From: Pseudomonas sp. Irchel s3h14
GTDB lineage: Bacteria; Pseudomonadota; Gammaproteobacteria; Pseudomonadales; Pseudomonadaceae
Length of the DNA stretch: 49,167 nucleotides
Assembly (NCBI RefSeq): GCF_900187425.1
Contig: NZ_FYDJ01000031.1
Location: 1-49,167 of the forward strand
Direction: 5' to 3'
Positions 40,935-48,599 of this stretch are shown piece by piece (within the stretch, counting starts at the first letter, position 1; each line of letters begins with the position of its first letter). A program made the position numbers and the translations under genes. The notes below the pieces were generated by a model. It saw nothing but the letters and a program-made list of their open reading frames with translations. It ran no database searches and was not told where the DNA came from.

Positions 40935-42680
40935 ATGAAACCCCACGCCACGGCCTACAGCCAACGCTTGTTGCGCGGTCAGGCACCCTCATACGAACGC
41001 TTGCAGGCGCGTCTGGCCGAAGACGGCAGTGAATTGGGCGCCGCACCGATCGCCGTGCATTGCGGTTGGGGGCGGTTGCTGATCGGTCATACCTTCCCGG
41101 ATGCGGCGAGCCTGGCCCAAGAGCTGCTCAACGAGCACACCGGTGAGCGCGACATCGCCCTGTACGTGGCTGCGCCTCAGCAAGTGCTGGGGCTGGAGCC
41201 AGCCCAGCTATTCCTCGACCCGTCCGACACCTTGCGCCTGTGGTTCAGCGACTACCGCCAGTCCACTCGGGTGTTTCGTGGCTTTCGCATCCGCAGGGCC
41301 CAGAGCGATCCGGACTGGCTGGCGATCAATCAGCTGTATCAGTTGCGCGGCATGCTGCCGATCGACGCGAGTCTGCTGACCCCACGCCATGAGGGCGGCC
41401 CGGTGTATTGGCTGGCCGAAGATGAGGACAGCGGCGCGATCATTGGCAGTGTCATGGGCCTCAATCACCACAAGGCGTTCAACGATCCAGAAAATGGCAG
41501 CAGCCTGTGGTGCCTGGCGGTCGATCCGCAATGTTCGCGACCGGGCGTCGGTGAAGTGCTGGTGCGGCATTTGATCGAGCACTTCATGAGCCGTGGGCTG
41601 AGTTACCTGGACCTGTCCGTGCTGCACGACAACCGGCAGGCGAAAAGTCTTTACGCCAAGCTGGGGTTTCGCAACCTGTCGACCTTCGCGATCAAGCGCA
41701 AAAACTGCATCAATCAGCCGCTGTTTCTTGGTCCGGGTCCTGAAGCGGAGTTCAATCCTTATGCACGGATCATCGTTGAGGAAGCGCACCGTCGCGGCAT
41801 CGAAGTGCAAGTCGATGACGCCGATGCCGGCCTGTTCACCTTGATCCATGGCGGACGCCGCGTACGTTGCCGTGAATCCCTCAGCGATCTGACAAGCGCC
41901 ATCAGCATGACGTTGTGCCAGGACAAAAGCCTGACGCACAAAGTGCTCAAGGCCGCCGGCCTGAACTTGCCGTCGCAGCAACTGGCCGGCAACGCCGATG
42001 ACAATCTGGCGTTTCTTGATGAGCACGAACGGGTGGTGGTCAAACCGCTGGATGGCGAACAGGGCCAGGGCGTCGCGGTGGATTTACGGACCATCGAAGA
42101 GGTCCAGCAAGCCATTGAATCCGCCCGTCAGTTCGACAGTCGCGTGCTGCTGGAGAGTTTCCACGAAGGTCTCGATTTGCGAATTGTGGTGATCGGTTTT
42201 GAGGTGGTCGCCGCGGCCATTCGCCGACCGGCTGAAGTGGTCGGTGATGGTCAGCATTCCATCGGTGCGCTGATCGAAGCCCAGAGCCGGCGTCGTCAGG
42301 CGGCGACCAGCGGTGAAAGCAAAATCCCGCTGGACCATGAGACCGAGCGCACCTTGCACGCGGCGGGTTATGACTACAGCAGCATTCTGCCGGCCGGTGA
42401 GCATCTGTTCGTACGGCGTACGGCGAATCTTCATACCGGCGGGATTCTTGAGGATGTGACGGCGATCCTGCATCCGACCTTGGTGGATGCGGCGGTGCGA
42501 GCGGCGCGGGCGCTGGACATTCCGATGGTCGGGCTCGACCTGATGGTGCCCGCTGCCGATCAACCGGAATATGTGTTTATCGAAGCCAATGAGCGCGCCG
42601 GCCTGGCCAACCATGAACCGCAACCGACGGCCGAGCGGTTTGTGGATTTGTTGTTTCCGCACAGTCAGCCGGCGGCTTAG
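40935..42680 (+). CDS. ngg: N-acetylglutaminylglutamine synthetase (GNAT plus ATP-grasp)
   Basis: The protein has 581 residues. The N-terminal part contains a GNAT acetyltransferase domain (about 115-255) that can add the acetyl group; the C-terminal part (about 300-575) is an ATP-grasp ligase (VVVKPLDGEQGQGVAVDL; EANERAGLANHEPQPTAERF) joining two glutamines. It lies three bases behind the amidotransferase, with AAGGAA overlapping that gene's end, so the two are translated together. NAGGN is a compatible solute made under osmotic stress. Confidence 0.92.
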   Translation: MKPHATAYSQRLLRGQAPSYERLQARLAEDGSELGAAPIAVHCGWGRLLIGHTFPDAASLAQELLNEHTGERDIALYVAAPQQVLGLEPAQLFLDPSDTLRLWFSDYRQSTRVFRGFRIRRAQSDPDWLAINQLYQLRGMLPIDASLLTPRHEGGPVYWLAEDEDSGAIIGSVMGLNHHKAFNDPENGSSLWCLAVDPQCSRPGVGEVLVRHLIEHFMSRGLSYLDLSVLHDNRQAKSLYAKLGFRNLSTFAIKRKNCINQPLFLGPGPEAEFNPYARIIVEEAHRRGIEVQVDDADAGLFTLIHGGRRVRCRESLSDLTSAISMTLCQDKSLTHKVLKAAGLNLPSQQLAGNADDNLAFLDEHERVVVKPLDGEQGQGVAVDLRTIEEVQQAIESARQFDSRVLLESFHEGLDLRIVVIGFEVVAAAIRRPAEVVGDGQHSIGALIEAQSRRRQAATSGESKIPLDHETERTLHAAGYDYSSILPAGEHLFVRRTANLHTGGILEDVTAILHPTLVDAAVRAARALDIPMVGLDLMVPAADQPEYVFIEANERAGLANHEPQPTAERFVDLLFPHSQPAA

Positions 42681-42692
42681 CCCCCCCTTCCT

Positions 42693-42799
42693 GATCGTTC
42701 CCACGCTCCGCGTGGGAATGCAGCCAGGGACGCTCTGCGTCCAAAAAGCGGACGCGGAGCGTCCGGTGAGGCATTCCCACGCAGAGCGTGGGAACGATC
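42693..42799. repeat. Inverted repeat, family 4 (GATCGTTCCCACGCTCCGCG type)
   Basis: GATCGTTCCCACGCTCCGCG on the left is mirrored by ...GCAGAGCGTGGGAACGATC on the right; inside is a second palindrome (GGACGCTCTGCGTCC and GGACGCGGAGCGTCC). It fills the gap between ngg and the M42 peptidase gene; another copy lies just behind the peptidase (44027). Confidence 0.85.
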
Positions 42800-42824
42800 A
42801 ACGCTTACCTCATCAGGAGTTTCC

Positions 42825-44015
42825 ATGACCAGCAAAATTCCAGAACCGGATCTGATCTACCTGCAAAAAGTCCTGCTGGAAATGCTCGCCATTCCCAGCC
42901 CGACCGGGTTCACCGACACCATCGTGCGTTACGTCGCCGAACGGCTTGAAGAGCTGGGCATTCCCTTTGAGATGACCCGCCGCGGCACCATCCGCGCCAC
43001 CCTCAAGGGCAAGAAAAACAGCCCCGACCGTGCGGTCTCCGCTCACCTCGACACCATCGGCGCGGCGGTTCGCGCGATCAAGGACAACGGCCGTCTGACC
43101 CTGGCGCCTGTCGGTTGCTGGTCCAGCCGTTTTGCCGAGGGCAGCCGGGTCAGCCTGTTTACCGACAATGGCGTAATCCGAGGTAGCGTGCTGCCGCTGA
43201 TGGCTTCCGGGCATGCGTTCAATACCGCCGTGGATGAAATGCCGATCAGTTGGGATCACATCGAATTGCGCCTGGACGCCTATTGCGCCACGCGTGCCGA
43301 TTGCGACTCGCTGGGGGTCAGCGTCGGTGATTTTGTCGCCTTCGACCCTTTGCCGGAGTTCACCGAAAGCGGCCACATCAGCGCCCGTCATCTCGACGAC
43401 AAGGCCGGTGTGGCGGCATTGCTGGCGGCGCTGAAAGCGATCGTCGACAGCGGCGAAGAGCTGATGATTGACTGTCATCCGCTGTTCACCATCACCGAGG
43501 AAACCGGCAGTGGCGCGGCGGCGGCGTTACCGTGGGACGTCAGCGAATTCGTCGGCATCGACATTGCCCCGGTCGCGCCGGGTCAGCATTCCAGCGAACA
43601 CGCGGTGAGCGTGGCAATGCAGGATTCCGGCGGACCTTACGACTATCACCTGTCGCGGCATCTGCTGCGCCTGGCCAGTGACAACGAGTTGCCGGTGCGC
43701 CGCGACCTGTTCCGCTACTACTTCAGCGATGCCCATTCGGCGGTCACTGCCGGGCATGACATTCGCACCGCCCTGCTCGCCTTCGGCTGCGACGCCACTC
43801 ACGGATACGAACGCACCCACATCGACAGCCTCGCTGCGCTCAGTCGATTGCTCGGCGCCTACATTCTGAGCCCGCCGGTGTTTGCCAGCGATGCACAACC
43901 AGCCAAAGGGTCACTGGACCGGTTCAGTCATCAGATCGAACATGAGACGCAGATGGAAAGTGATACGCGGGTGCCGTCGGTGGATAGTCTGGTGGGGCAG
44001 CGGTCCGACAGCTGA
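42825..44015 (+). CDS. M42-family metallopeptidase of the NAGGN cluster
   Basis: The protein has 396 residues. Metal-site residues are visible: H74 (SAHLDT), D191 (RHLDDKAG), catalytic E225 and E226 (TITEETGSG), D246 (GIDIAPV) and H332 (RTHIDSL), the dinuclear zinc or cobalt pattern of M42 aminopeptidases. Orthologues sit next to the NAGGN genes and are named osmoprotectant NAGGN M42 peptidases, probably breaking down or trimming the dipeptide. The gene is split from ngg by a REP element, so it may have its own expression level. Confidence 0.9.
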   Translation: MTSKIPEPDLIYLQKVLLEMLAIPSPTGFTDTIVRYVAERLEELGIPFEMTRRGTIRATLKGKKNSPDRAVSAHLDTIGAAVRAIKDNGRLTLAPVGCWSSRFAEGSRVSLFTDNGVIRGSVLPLMASGHAFNTAVDEMPISWDHIELRLDAYCATRADCDSLGVSVGDFVAFDPLPEFTESGHISARHLDDKAGVAALLAALKAIVDSGEELMIDCHPLFTITEETGSGAAAALPWDVSEFVGIDIAPVAPGQHSSEHAVSVAMQDSGGPYDYHLSRHLLRLASDNELPVRRDLFRYYFSDAHSAVTAGHDIRTALLAFGCDATHGYERTHIDSLAALSRLLGAYILSPPVFASDAQPAKGSLDRFSHQIEHETQMESDTRVPSVDSLVGQRSDS

Positions 44016-44026
44016 GTGTTACCTTT

Positions 44027-44139
44027 GATCGTTCCCACGCTCCGCGTGGGAATGCAGCCCGGGACGCTCCGCGTCCCTTTCGAGAGCTGGAACGCGGAGC
44101 GTCCCTTGAGGCATTCCCACGCGGAGCGTGGGAACGATC
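44027..44139. repeat. Inverted repeat, family 4
   Basis: GATCGTTCCCACGCTCCGCG and its inverse frame an inner palindrome (GGGACGCTCCGCGTCCC and GGAGCGTCCC). It is a second copy of the repeat at 42693, on the other side of the peptidase gene. Confidence 0.85.
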
Positions 44140-44221
44140 AACGATCACCACACAGGGCCAGCAGGCTAGCCGCAACCCTACATTCGCCGTAGCATCGCGC
44201 CATTGTTTAGCCGAGGTGCCT

Positions 44222-44449
44222 ATGCTGATTCCCCACGACCAACTTGAAGTCGACACCCTCACCCGCCTGATCGAGGATTTCGTGACCCGTGACGGTACGG
44301 ACAACGGCGATGACACGCCACTGGAAACCCGTGTTCTGCGTGTTCGCCAGGCATTGACCAAGGGCCAGGCGCTGATTGTCTTCGACCCGGAAAGCGAGCA
44401 ATGCCAGCTGATGCTCAAGCACGATGTGCCCAAGCACCTGTTTGACTGA
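44222..44449 (+). CDS. yheU: YheU family protein
   Basis: The protein has 75 residues and contains the YheU segment MLIPHDQLEVDTLTRLIEDF with FVTRDGTDNG and a C-terminal DPESEQCQLMLKHD. Family members are small acidic proteins of unknown function. The ATG at 44222 follows GAGG; a GTG two codons earlier is possible. It converges with the CsrA gene, with only five bases between the stops and no terminator visible. Confidence 0.87.
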   Translation: MLIPHDQLEVDTLTRLIEDFVTRDGTDNGDDTPLETRVLRVRQALTKGQALIVFDPESEQCQLMLKHDVPKHLFD

Positions 44450-44454
44450 GGTCT

Positions 44455-44640
44455 TCAGCGTCCTTTGTTTTTCGCCAGTTTGAGCTGGATGCGGTCGTAG
44501 ACCTCGGCCCGGTGCACATTGACGTTTTGCGGCGCTTCGACACCGAAGCGCACACTGCCTCCGTTGACGGCAAGAATGCGCACGGAAATGTTGTCACCGA
44601 TGGAAATCAACTCGCCCACAACGCGACTGAGTACAAGCAT
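44455..44640 (-). CDS. csrA: CsrA/Rsm-family RNA-binding regulator
   Basis: The protein has 61 residues. The CsrA fold is clear (MLVLSRVVGELISIGDNISV; VHRAEVYDRIQ) and the two residues essential for RNA binding, L4 and R44, are present. It differs from the main pseudomonad RsmA (which starts MLILTRR) and may be an extra paralogue such as RsmI. Such dimers bind A(N)GGA motifs in mRNA leaders and control secondary metabolism, biofilm and stress genes. Its own start is preceded by AAGGA beside a perfect hairpin, which suggests autoregulation. Confidence 0.88.
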   Translation of the reverse strand: MLVLSRVVGELISIGDNISVRILAVNGGSVRFGVEAPQNVNVHRAEVYDRIQLKLAKNKGR

Positions 44641-44648
44641 GGCATTAG

Positions 44649-44674
44649 TCCTTCAGGGTTATCGAACCCTGAAG
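44649..44674 (-). promoter_or_regulatory. Leader hairpin overlapping the csrA ribosome site
   Basis: On the minus strand CTTCAGGGTT-CGAT-AACCCTGAAG forms a perfect 10-bp stem; its last AAG is the first half of AAGGA (44649-44653), the ribosome site 8 bases before the ATG. AAGGA also fits the A(N)GGA motif bound by CsrA proteins. Confidence 0.6.
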
Positions 44675-44771
44675 ATGCCCTGCACTCAGCGGGCCTACAA
44701 TGCGACAGCAGCAAATCAGTCCCGCCCTACAGCGCCCCCCGAACAGATCCTATGGAAACGTCCGACAAACC

Positions 44772-44796
44772 CATTGAATGAAGGACCGATCCTTCA
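44772..44796 (-). terminator. Possible terminator at the ynfA stop codon
   Basis: TGAAGGA and TCCTTCA form a 7-bp perfect stem around CCGA; the stop codon of ynfA lies in the stem, and only TT follows on the minus strand. Confidence 0.35.
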
Positions 44797-45126
44797 GGAA
44801 GCGGCGAAACGCGGGCCGAAAAGGATGACGCTGGCCCCGATCACACACAGCGCCACGCCGAGCCAGTCCGAGCCCAGCGGACGAATCCGCTCGACCACCG
44901 CCAGCCAGCCGATCGACGCGATGATGTAGATGCCACCGTAAGCGGCATAGGCGCGACCGGCGTAGGTCGCTTCGATGCGGGTCAGCAGCAGCGCGAACAA
45001 GGTCAGACTGAGCAGAGCCGGCACGACCCACCAGGCGCTTTTACCCTGGCGCAACCACATCCAGAAGGCAAAACAGCCGGCGATTTCAAACAGCGCGGCG
45101 AGGAAAAACCACAAATAATTGAGCAT
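44794..45126 (-). CDS. ynfA: YnfA family membrane protein
   Basis: The protein has 110 residues and four membrane helices (about 5-23, 32-50, 62-80, 88-106) of the UPF0060/YnfA family, which is related to small multidrug resistance transporters. The motif AYAAYGGIYIIASIGWLAVVE (about 60-80) is the family core. Transport of dyes or quaternary amines has been proposed for relatives. The gene is transcribed with or after the SDR, which ends 64 bases upstream on the same strand. Confidence 0.88.
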   Translation of the reverse strand: MLNYLWFFLAALFEIAGCFAFWMWLRQGKSAWWVVPALLSLTLFALLLTRIEATYAGRAYAAYGGIYIIASIGWLAVVERIRPLGSDWLGVALCVIGASVILFGPRFAAS

Positions 45127-45190
45127 GCAAACGTCCCGTGAGGATGGCCGATGGCGGCCACCCTAACGACGGTGTTGCGTACGGGCAAGT

Positions 45191-46006
45191 TCAGCCTGCG
45201 GTTTGTTTGGCCTTGGCGCGCATTTTGTCGGCCATTGCGGTCATTTCGTCGTAGAGCAATTGCGGGTTCTTCTGCTTGAGCGCCCAGGCCATACGGCCCT
45301 GTTCGTGAGGCAGAATCATGAATTCGCCAGCGGTAACGTGCTGATAGATGTAGTCGGCAATGTCGGTCGCGGTGATCGGCGAGCTTTCCAGCAACTTGCC
45401 GACCTGGGCTTTCATGGCCGGCGTCGGGCCACGGAACGAGTCCAGCAGGTTGGTCTGGAAGAACGACGGGCACACCACATGCACGCCGATTTCCTGCTGC
45501 GCCAGCTCGACCAGCAGGCTTTCGGACAACGCCACCACACCAGCCTTGGCGACGTTGTAGTTGCTCATGGCCGGGCCTTGCATCAGGGCGGCCATCGACG
45601 CGATGTTGATGATCTTGCCTTTGCTTTTTTCCAGCAGCGGCAGGAAGGCCTTGCAACCCTTGACCACGCCCATCAGGTTGATCGCGATCTGCCAGTCCCA
45701 GTCTTCCAGCGACAGTTCACTGAAGAACCCGCCCGAGGCAACGCCGGCGTTGTTGACGATGACATCGATGCCACCGAGTTTCTCGTCGCAGGCTTGGGCG
45801 AAAGCGGTCAGCTGACTGTAATCGCGCACGTCGCAACGCTGGATAAAACCGTCGCCGCCGGCTTCGCGAACCAGTTTCAGGGTTTCCTGCAGACCGGGTT
45901 CGCTGACATCCGACAAGGCCAGCTGCCAGCCTTCACGCGCCCAGCGCAGCGCGACTTCGCGACCTAAGCCCGAGCCCGCGCCAGTGATCATCATGCGATT
46001 TTGCAT
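45191..46006 (-). CDS. Short-chain dehydrogenase/reductase (SDR)
   Basis: The protein has 271 residues and is a classical SDR: the nucleotide-binding loop TGAGSGLG (9-16), NNAGVASGG, the catalytic Ser near IASMAALM and YNVAK (Y-x-x-x-K). The ATG at 46006 gives the standard short N-terminus MQNRMMITGAGSG; a longer frame would add 32 residues without homologous character. The substrate is unknown; the long C-terminal helix with KAKQTAG is seen in relatives acting on long-chain acyl or ketone substrates. Confidence 0.87.
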   Translation of the reverse strand: MQNRMMITGAGSGLGREVALRWAREGWQLALSDVSEPGLQETLKLVREAGGDGFIQRCDVRDYSQLTAFAQACDEKLGGIDVIVNNAGVASGGFFSELSLEDWDWQIAINLMGVVKGCKAFLPLLEKSKGKIINIASMAALMQGPAMSNYNVAKAGVVALSESLLVELAQQEIGVHVVCPSFFQTNLLDSFRGPTPAMKAQVGKLLESSPITATDIADYIYQHVTAGEFMILPHEQGRMAWALKQKNPQLLYDEMTAMADKMRAKAKQTAG

Positions 46007-46179
46007 AGCAAACAGCCTTGTTGTTCCGGGGAAGATGCATCGAGTGTAGCGAAGGACAATGCCCGACCCACGCTCCATCAGATTGCTGAATGGCCCGAGC
46101 AAACCGGGAGAGTGCCTGAACCAACTTGTGCAATAAAAAACGGAATAAGCCTTTCTTCGAAAAACATTAAAAAAACTTG

Positions 46180-46207
46180 GAATTTTCTTTCATACGCCAC
46201 AGTCGGA
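46180..46207 (+). promoter_or_regulatory. Candidate AlgU (sigma-22) promoter of the DUF3309 gene
   Basis: GAATTT (46180-46185), 17 bases, then TCGGA (46203-46207) fits the AlgU consensus GAACTT-N16/17-TCTGA at 5 of 6 and 4 of 5 positions. Transcription would begin near 46214, about 80 bases before the ATG. Confidence 0.4.
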
Positions 46208-46292
46208 TTTTGTAAGCAGCCCGGTTTTATAGCAGCCCGGCTGACCATTAAACGCCAGGTAATTCCAGAACACTTCCAACAAGGAAATAGAC

Positions 46293-46445
46293 ATGGGCAC
46301 AATTCTAATCATTATTCTGATCCTCCTGCTGGTAGGTGGTTTACCGGTCTTCCCGCACTCCAGAAGTTGGGGTTATGGCCCGTCGGGTATCATCGGCGTG
46401 GTGTTGGTGGTGCTGTTGATCCTGCTGTTGCTCGGCAAGATATGA
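46293..46445 (+). CDS. DUF3309 micro-protein
   Basis: The protein has 50 residues: MGTILIIILILLLVGGLPVF, the short turn PHSRSWGYGPSG, then a second hydrophobic helix ending LLLLGKI. It is a two-helix hairpin membrane peptide. AAGGAAATAG precedes the ATG with good spacing. DUF3309 genes in pseudomonads are commonly induced by osmotic stress; an AlgU-like promoter upstream fits. Its molecular role is unknown. It is followed by a strong terminator. Confidence 0.85.
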   Translation: MGTILIIILILLLVGGLPVFPHSRSWGYGPSGIIGVVLVVLLILLLLGKI

Positions 46446-46458
46446 AGGTTTAACAGGC

Positions 46459-46493
46459 AAAAAAAGAGGCCCTTTTCAAGGGCCTCTTTTTTA
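46459..46493. terminator. Bidirectional terminator behind the DUF3309 gene
   Basis: AAAAAAAGAGGCCCTT pairs with AAGGGCCTCTTTTTT across a short TTC loop, with A and T runs on both sides; it serves the DUF3309 gene and the convergent LTA-synthase-like gene. Confidence 0.9.
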
Positions 46494-46505
46494 TTGCAGC
46501 AAGAC

Positions 46506-48599
46506 TTAGTCCGGCTGGCCATCAACCACACCGGCGGTGTTGTCGATCAGGCTCTTGGTCGCCGTTTGCAGGAACGCTTCGAGCTTGAGCTTCAGCTCAG
46601 CGGTACGCGGTGCATCCGGAACGATCTCGGCGTGAGGTGTCGCACCCAGTTCGTACTGGTACATCTTCGGCGCCATTTCCTTTTCCTTCGGCAACACCAG
46701 AATCTGATCAGCCGTGATGATGGCGGTGGTCTGCTCGCTACCCGACGGTTTGATCACGCCGAAACCGGTGTCGCCTTCAGGCAGGTTGAGCAAATCGCGG
46801 CCCCAGCACTGATGACGCACTTCGCCACCAATACGGCCCATGATGGTCGGCACGATGTCGATCTGAGTGCCCACGGTATGGTCACGCTCGCCGAACTTTT
46901 CCTGGATGCCCGGTGCGATCATCAGCATCGGCACGTTGAAGCGGCCCAGGTCCATTTCGGTGATCTGACGCTCGTTGCCAAAACCGTGGTCGCCGACGAT
47001 CACAAACAGGGTTTCCTTGAAATACGGCTCCTTGCGGGCCTTTTCAAAGAACTGGCCCAGCGCCCAGTCCGCATAGCGCATGGCGGTCAAATGCTCGTTC
47101 AGGCTACCGCGATCGGTCACGCGCTCAACCGGCAATGGTGTCGGCAAGGCGTATGGCGTGTGGTTGGACAGGGTTTGCAGCAGCGCATAGAACGGCTTGC
47201 CGTTTTCCCGTGCCTTGAGCTCTACCAGACCACGGTCGAACATGTCCTGGTCGGACACGCCCCAGGTCGGATCGGAGAACACCGGGTTCACGAAGTCGTT
47301 ACGACCAATGAAGTTGGTCATGCCCTGGTTGCTGAAGAAACCCGACTGGTTATCCCAGGCGAAGTCGCCGTTATAGACGTACACGTCGTCATAGTCGCGG
47401 GCACTGAGCAATTGCGGCAGGCCGGACAACTTGTGGCTGCCTTCCGGCGTCTGCATCAGGTATTCGAAACCTGGCAGGTTCGGGAAACAGGCCATGGTGG
47501 CGAACATACCCTGGTGGGTATGGGTGCCGTTGGAGAAGAAGCGGTCGAACATCAGGCCTTCCTTCGACAGTTTGTCGAGGTACGGCGTGATGTTGCCCGG
47601 TGCGCCCAAGGCGCCCACCGAGTGACCGGCCATGCTTTCCATCAGGATCACGACGACGTTCTTGATCGGCAGAGTCTTGTCGGCCGGCGGCGTGTAGTCG
47701 CGACGCACGGCTGCGGTTTCGGCATCCACCAGTTTGTCGTCCGCCATCACCAGCATGTCACGCACGACTTTCTGCGCTTCAGGCTGTGGCAGGGTGGCCT
47801 TCCAGATGTTGTCGCGATCTTCGGACATCCGGCTCTTGGCCGCGGCGACCAGCGACAAGGTGCCGTTGAGGCCCAACTGGTTGGCGAAGTTCGAGTCGGT
47901 GGTGTAGACGTCACCCCAACGCATCGGCGGGCCCTGACGCAGGGTGCCACGAGCGGCGACCACGCAGACCAGCAGGCAGACGACAAACACCGCGATGCGT
48001 GAGTACCACGGGGCGACCTTGCGCGTGCCGATGCTGCCGCCGCTGAAGGGACCACGAGGACGGGTGGCGCGATCGGCGCCCTTGAACGCCAGGGTCAGGA
48101 TCAACGTGCCCACGGCCCAGGCCAGCAGGTAGCGAACCACCGGAAAACCGTACCAGAGCATGCTCATCACGGTTTTCGGGTCTTCCTTTACATATTGGAA
48201 GACCAGGCCGTTGAGGCGCTGGTGGAACTCGCGGTAGAAGTCCATCTCCATCAGGCCCAGGAAAAGCGCGATGCTCGAGGCAATGGTCAGCCAGAACCGG
48301 AAGAATCCGCGTGCAGCCATCGCTCGGGCGCTGAACAGCGCCAGCAGCAATGGAATGCTGAGGTAGACCACCAGGCGCAGGTCGAAACGCAGACCGTTGG
48401 CGAACGCTTCGAGAAAGGTCGAGGCCGGGGTGTCGAGGATCATCTCGCGGTTGTAAACCAGCAGCGCAACGCGCAGCAGGCTGAACATGACCATCATGAC
48501 CAGGGCACACAGCAGCGTGTAGGCCAGATGCGATTTGACGGTCGGTTGCAGCAGGCGACTAGAAGCTCGCTGCTGACTCAGGGCGTCCGGGTTTGCCAT
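46506..48599 (-). CDS. LTA-synthase/OpgB-like phosphoglycerol transferase
   Basis: The protein has 697 residues. Five membrane helices (about 28-48, 75-92, 100-120, 155-175 and 205-222) precede a periplasmic sulfatase-type domain. Catalytic elements of the LtaS/MdoB family are visible: VVVILMESMAGHS (Glu), THTHQGMFATMA (nucleophile Thr), and FVIVGDHGFGNE (Asp and His). In Gram-negative bacteria such enzymes move phosphoglycerol from phosphatidylglycerol to periplasmic glucans or similar acceptors; the acceptor here is inferred. It is transcribed alone, convergent with the DUF3309 gene. Confidence 0.86.
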   Translation of the reverse strand: MANPDALSQQRASSRLLQPTVKSHLAYTLLCALVMMVMFSLLRVALLVYNREMILDTPASTFLEAFANGLRFDLRLVVYLSIPLLLALFSARAMAARGFFRFWLTIASSIALFLGLMEMDFYREFHQRLNGLVFQYVKEDPKTVMSMLWYGFPVVRYLLAWAVGTLILTLAFKGADRATRPRGPFSGGSIGTRKVAPWYSRIAVFVVCLLVCVVAARGTLRQGPPMRWGDVYTTDSNFANQLGLNGTLSLVAAAKSRMSEDRDNIWKATLPQPEAQKVVRDMLVMADDKLVDAETAAVRRDYTPPADKTLPIKNVVVILMESMAGHSVGALGAPGNITPYLDKLSKEGLMFDRFFSNGTHTHQGMFATMACFPNLPGFEYLMQTPEGSHKLSGLPQLLSARDYDDVYVYNGDFAWDNQSGFFSNQGMTNFIGRNDFVNPVFSDPTWGVSDQDMFDRGLVELKARENGKPFYALLQTLSNHTPYALPTPLPVERVTDRGSLNEHLTAMRYADWALGQFFEKARKEPYFKETLFVIVGDHGFGNERQITEMDLGRFNVPMLMIAPGIQEKFGERDHTVGTQIDIVPTIMGRIGGEVRHQCWGRDLLNLPEGDTGFGVIKPSGSEQTTAIITADQILVLPKEKEMAPKMYQYELGATPHAEIVPDAPRTAELKLKLEAFLQTATKSLIDNTAGVVDGQPD

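Noticed and set aside
3974..44139. Recurring palindromes as a CRISPR array
   Set aside because: The units are inverted pairs scattered singly between genes, without regular spacing, spacers or cas genes.
46494..48002. 502-codon plus-strand frame over the LTA-synthase-like gene
   Set aside because: It is an antisense shadow; no start signal or recognisable motif, while the minus-strand protein has the full LtaS-type catalytic site.
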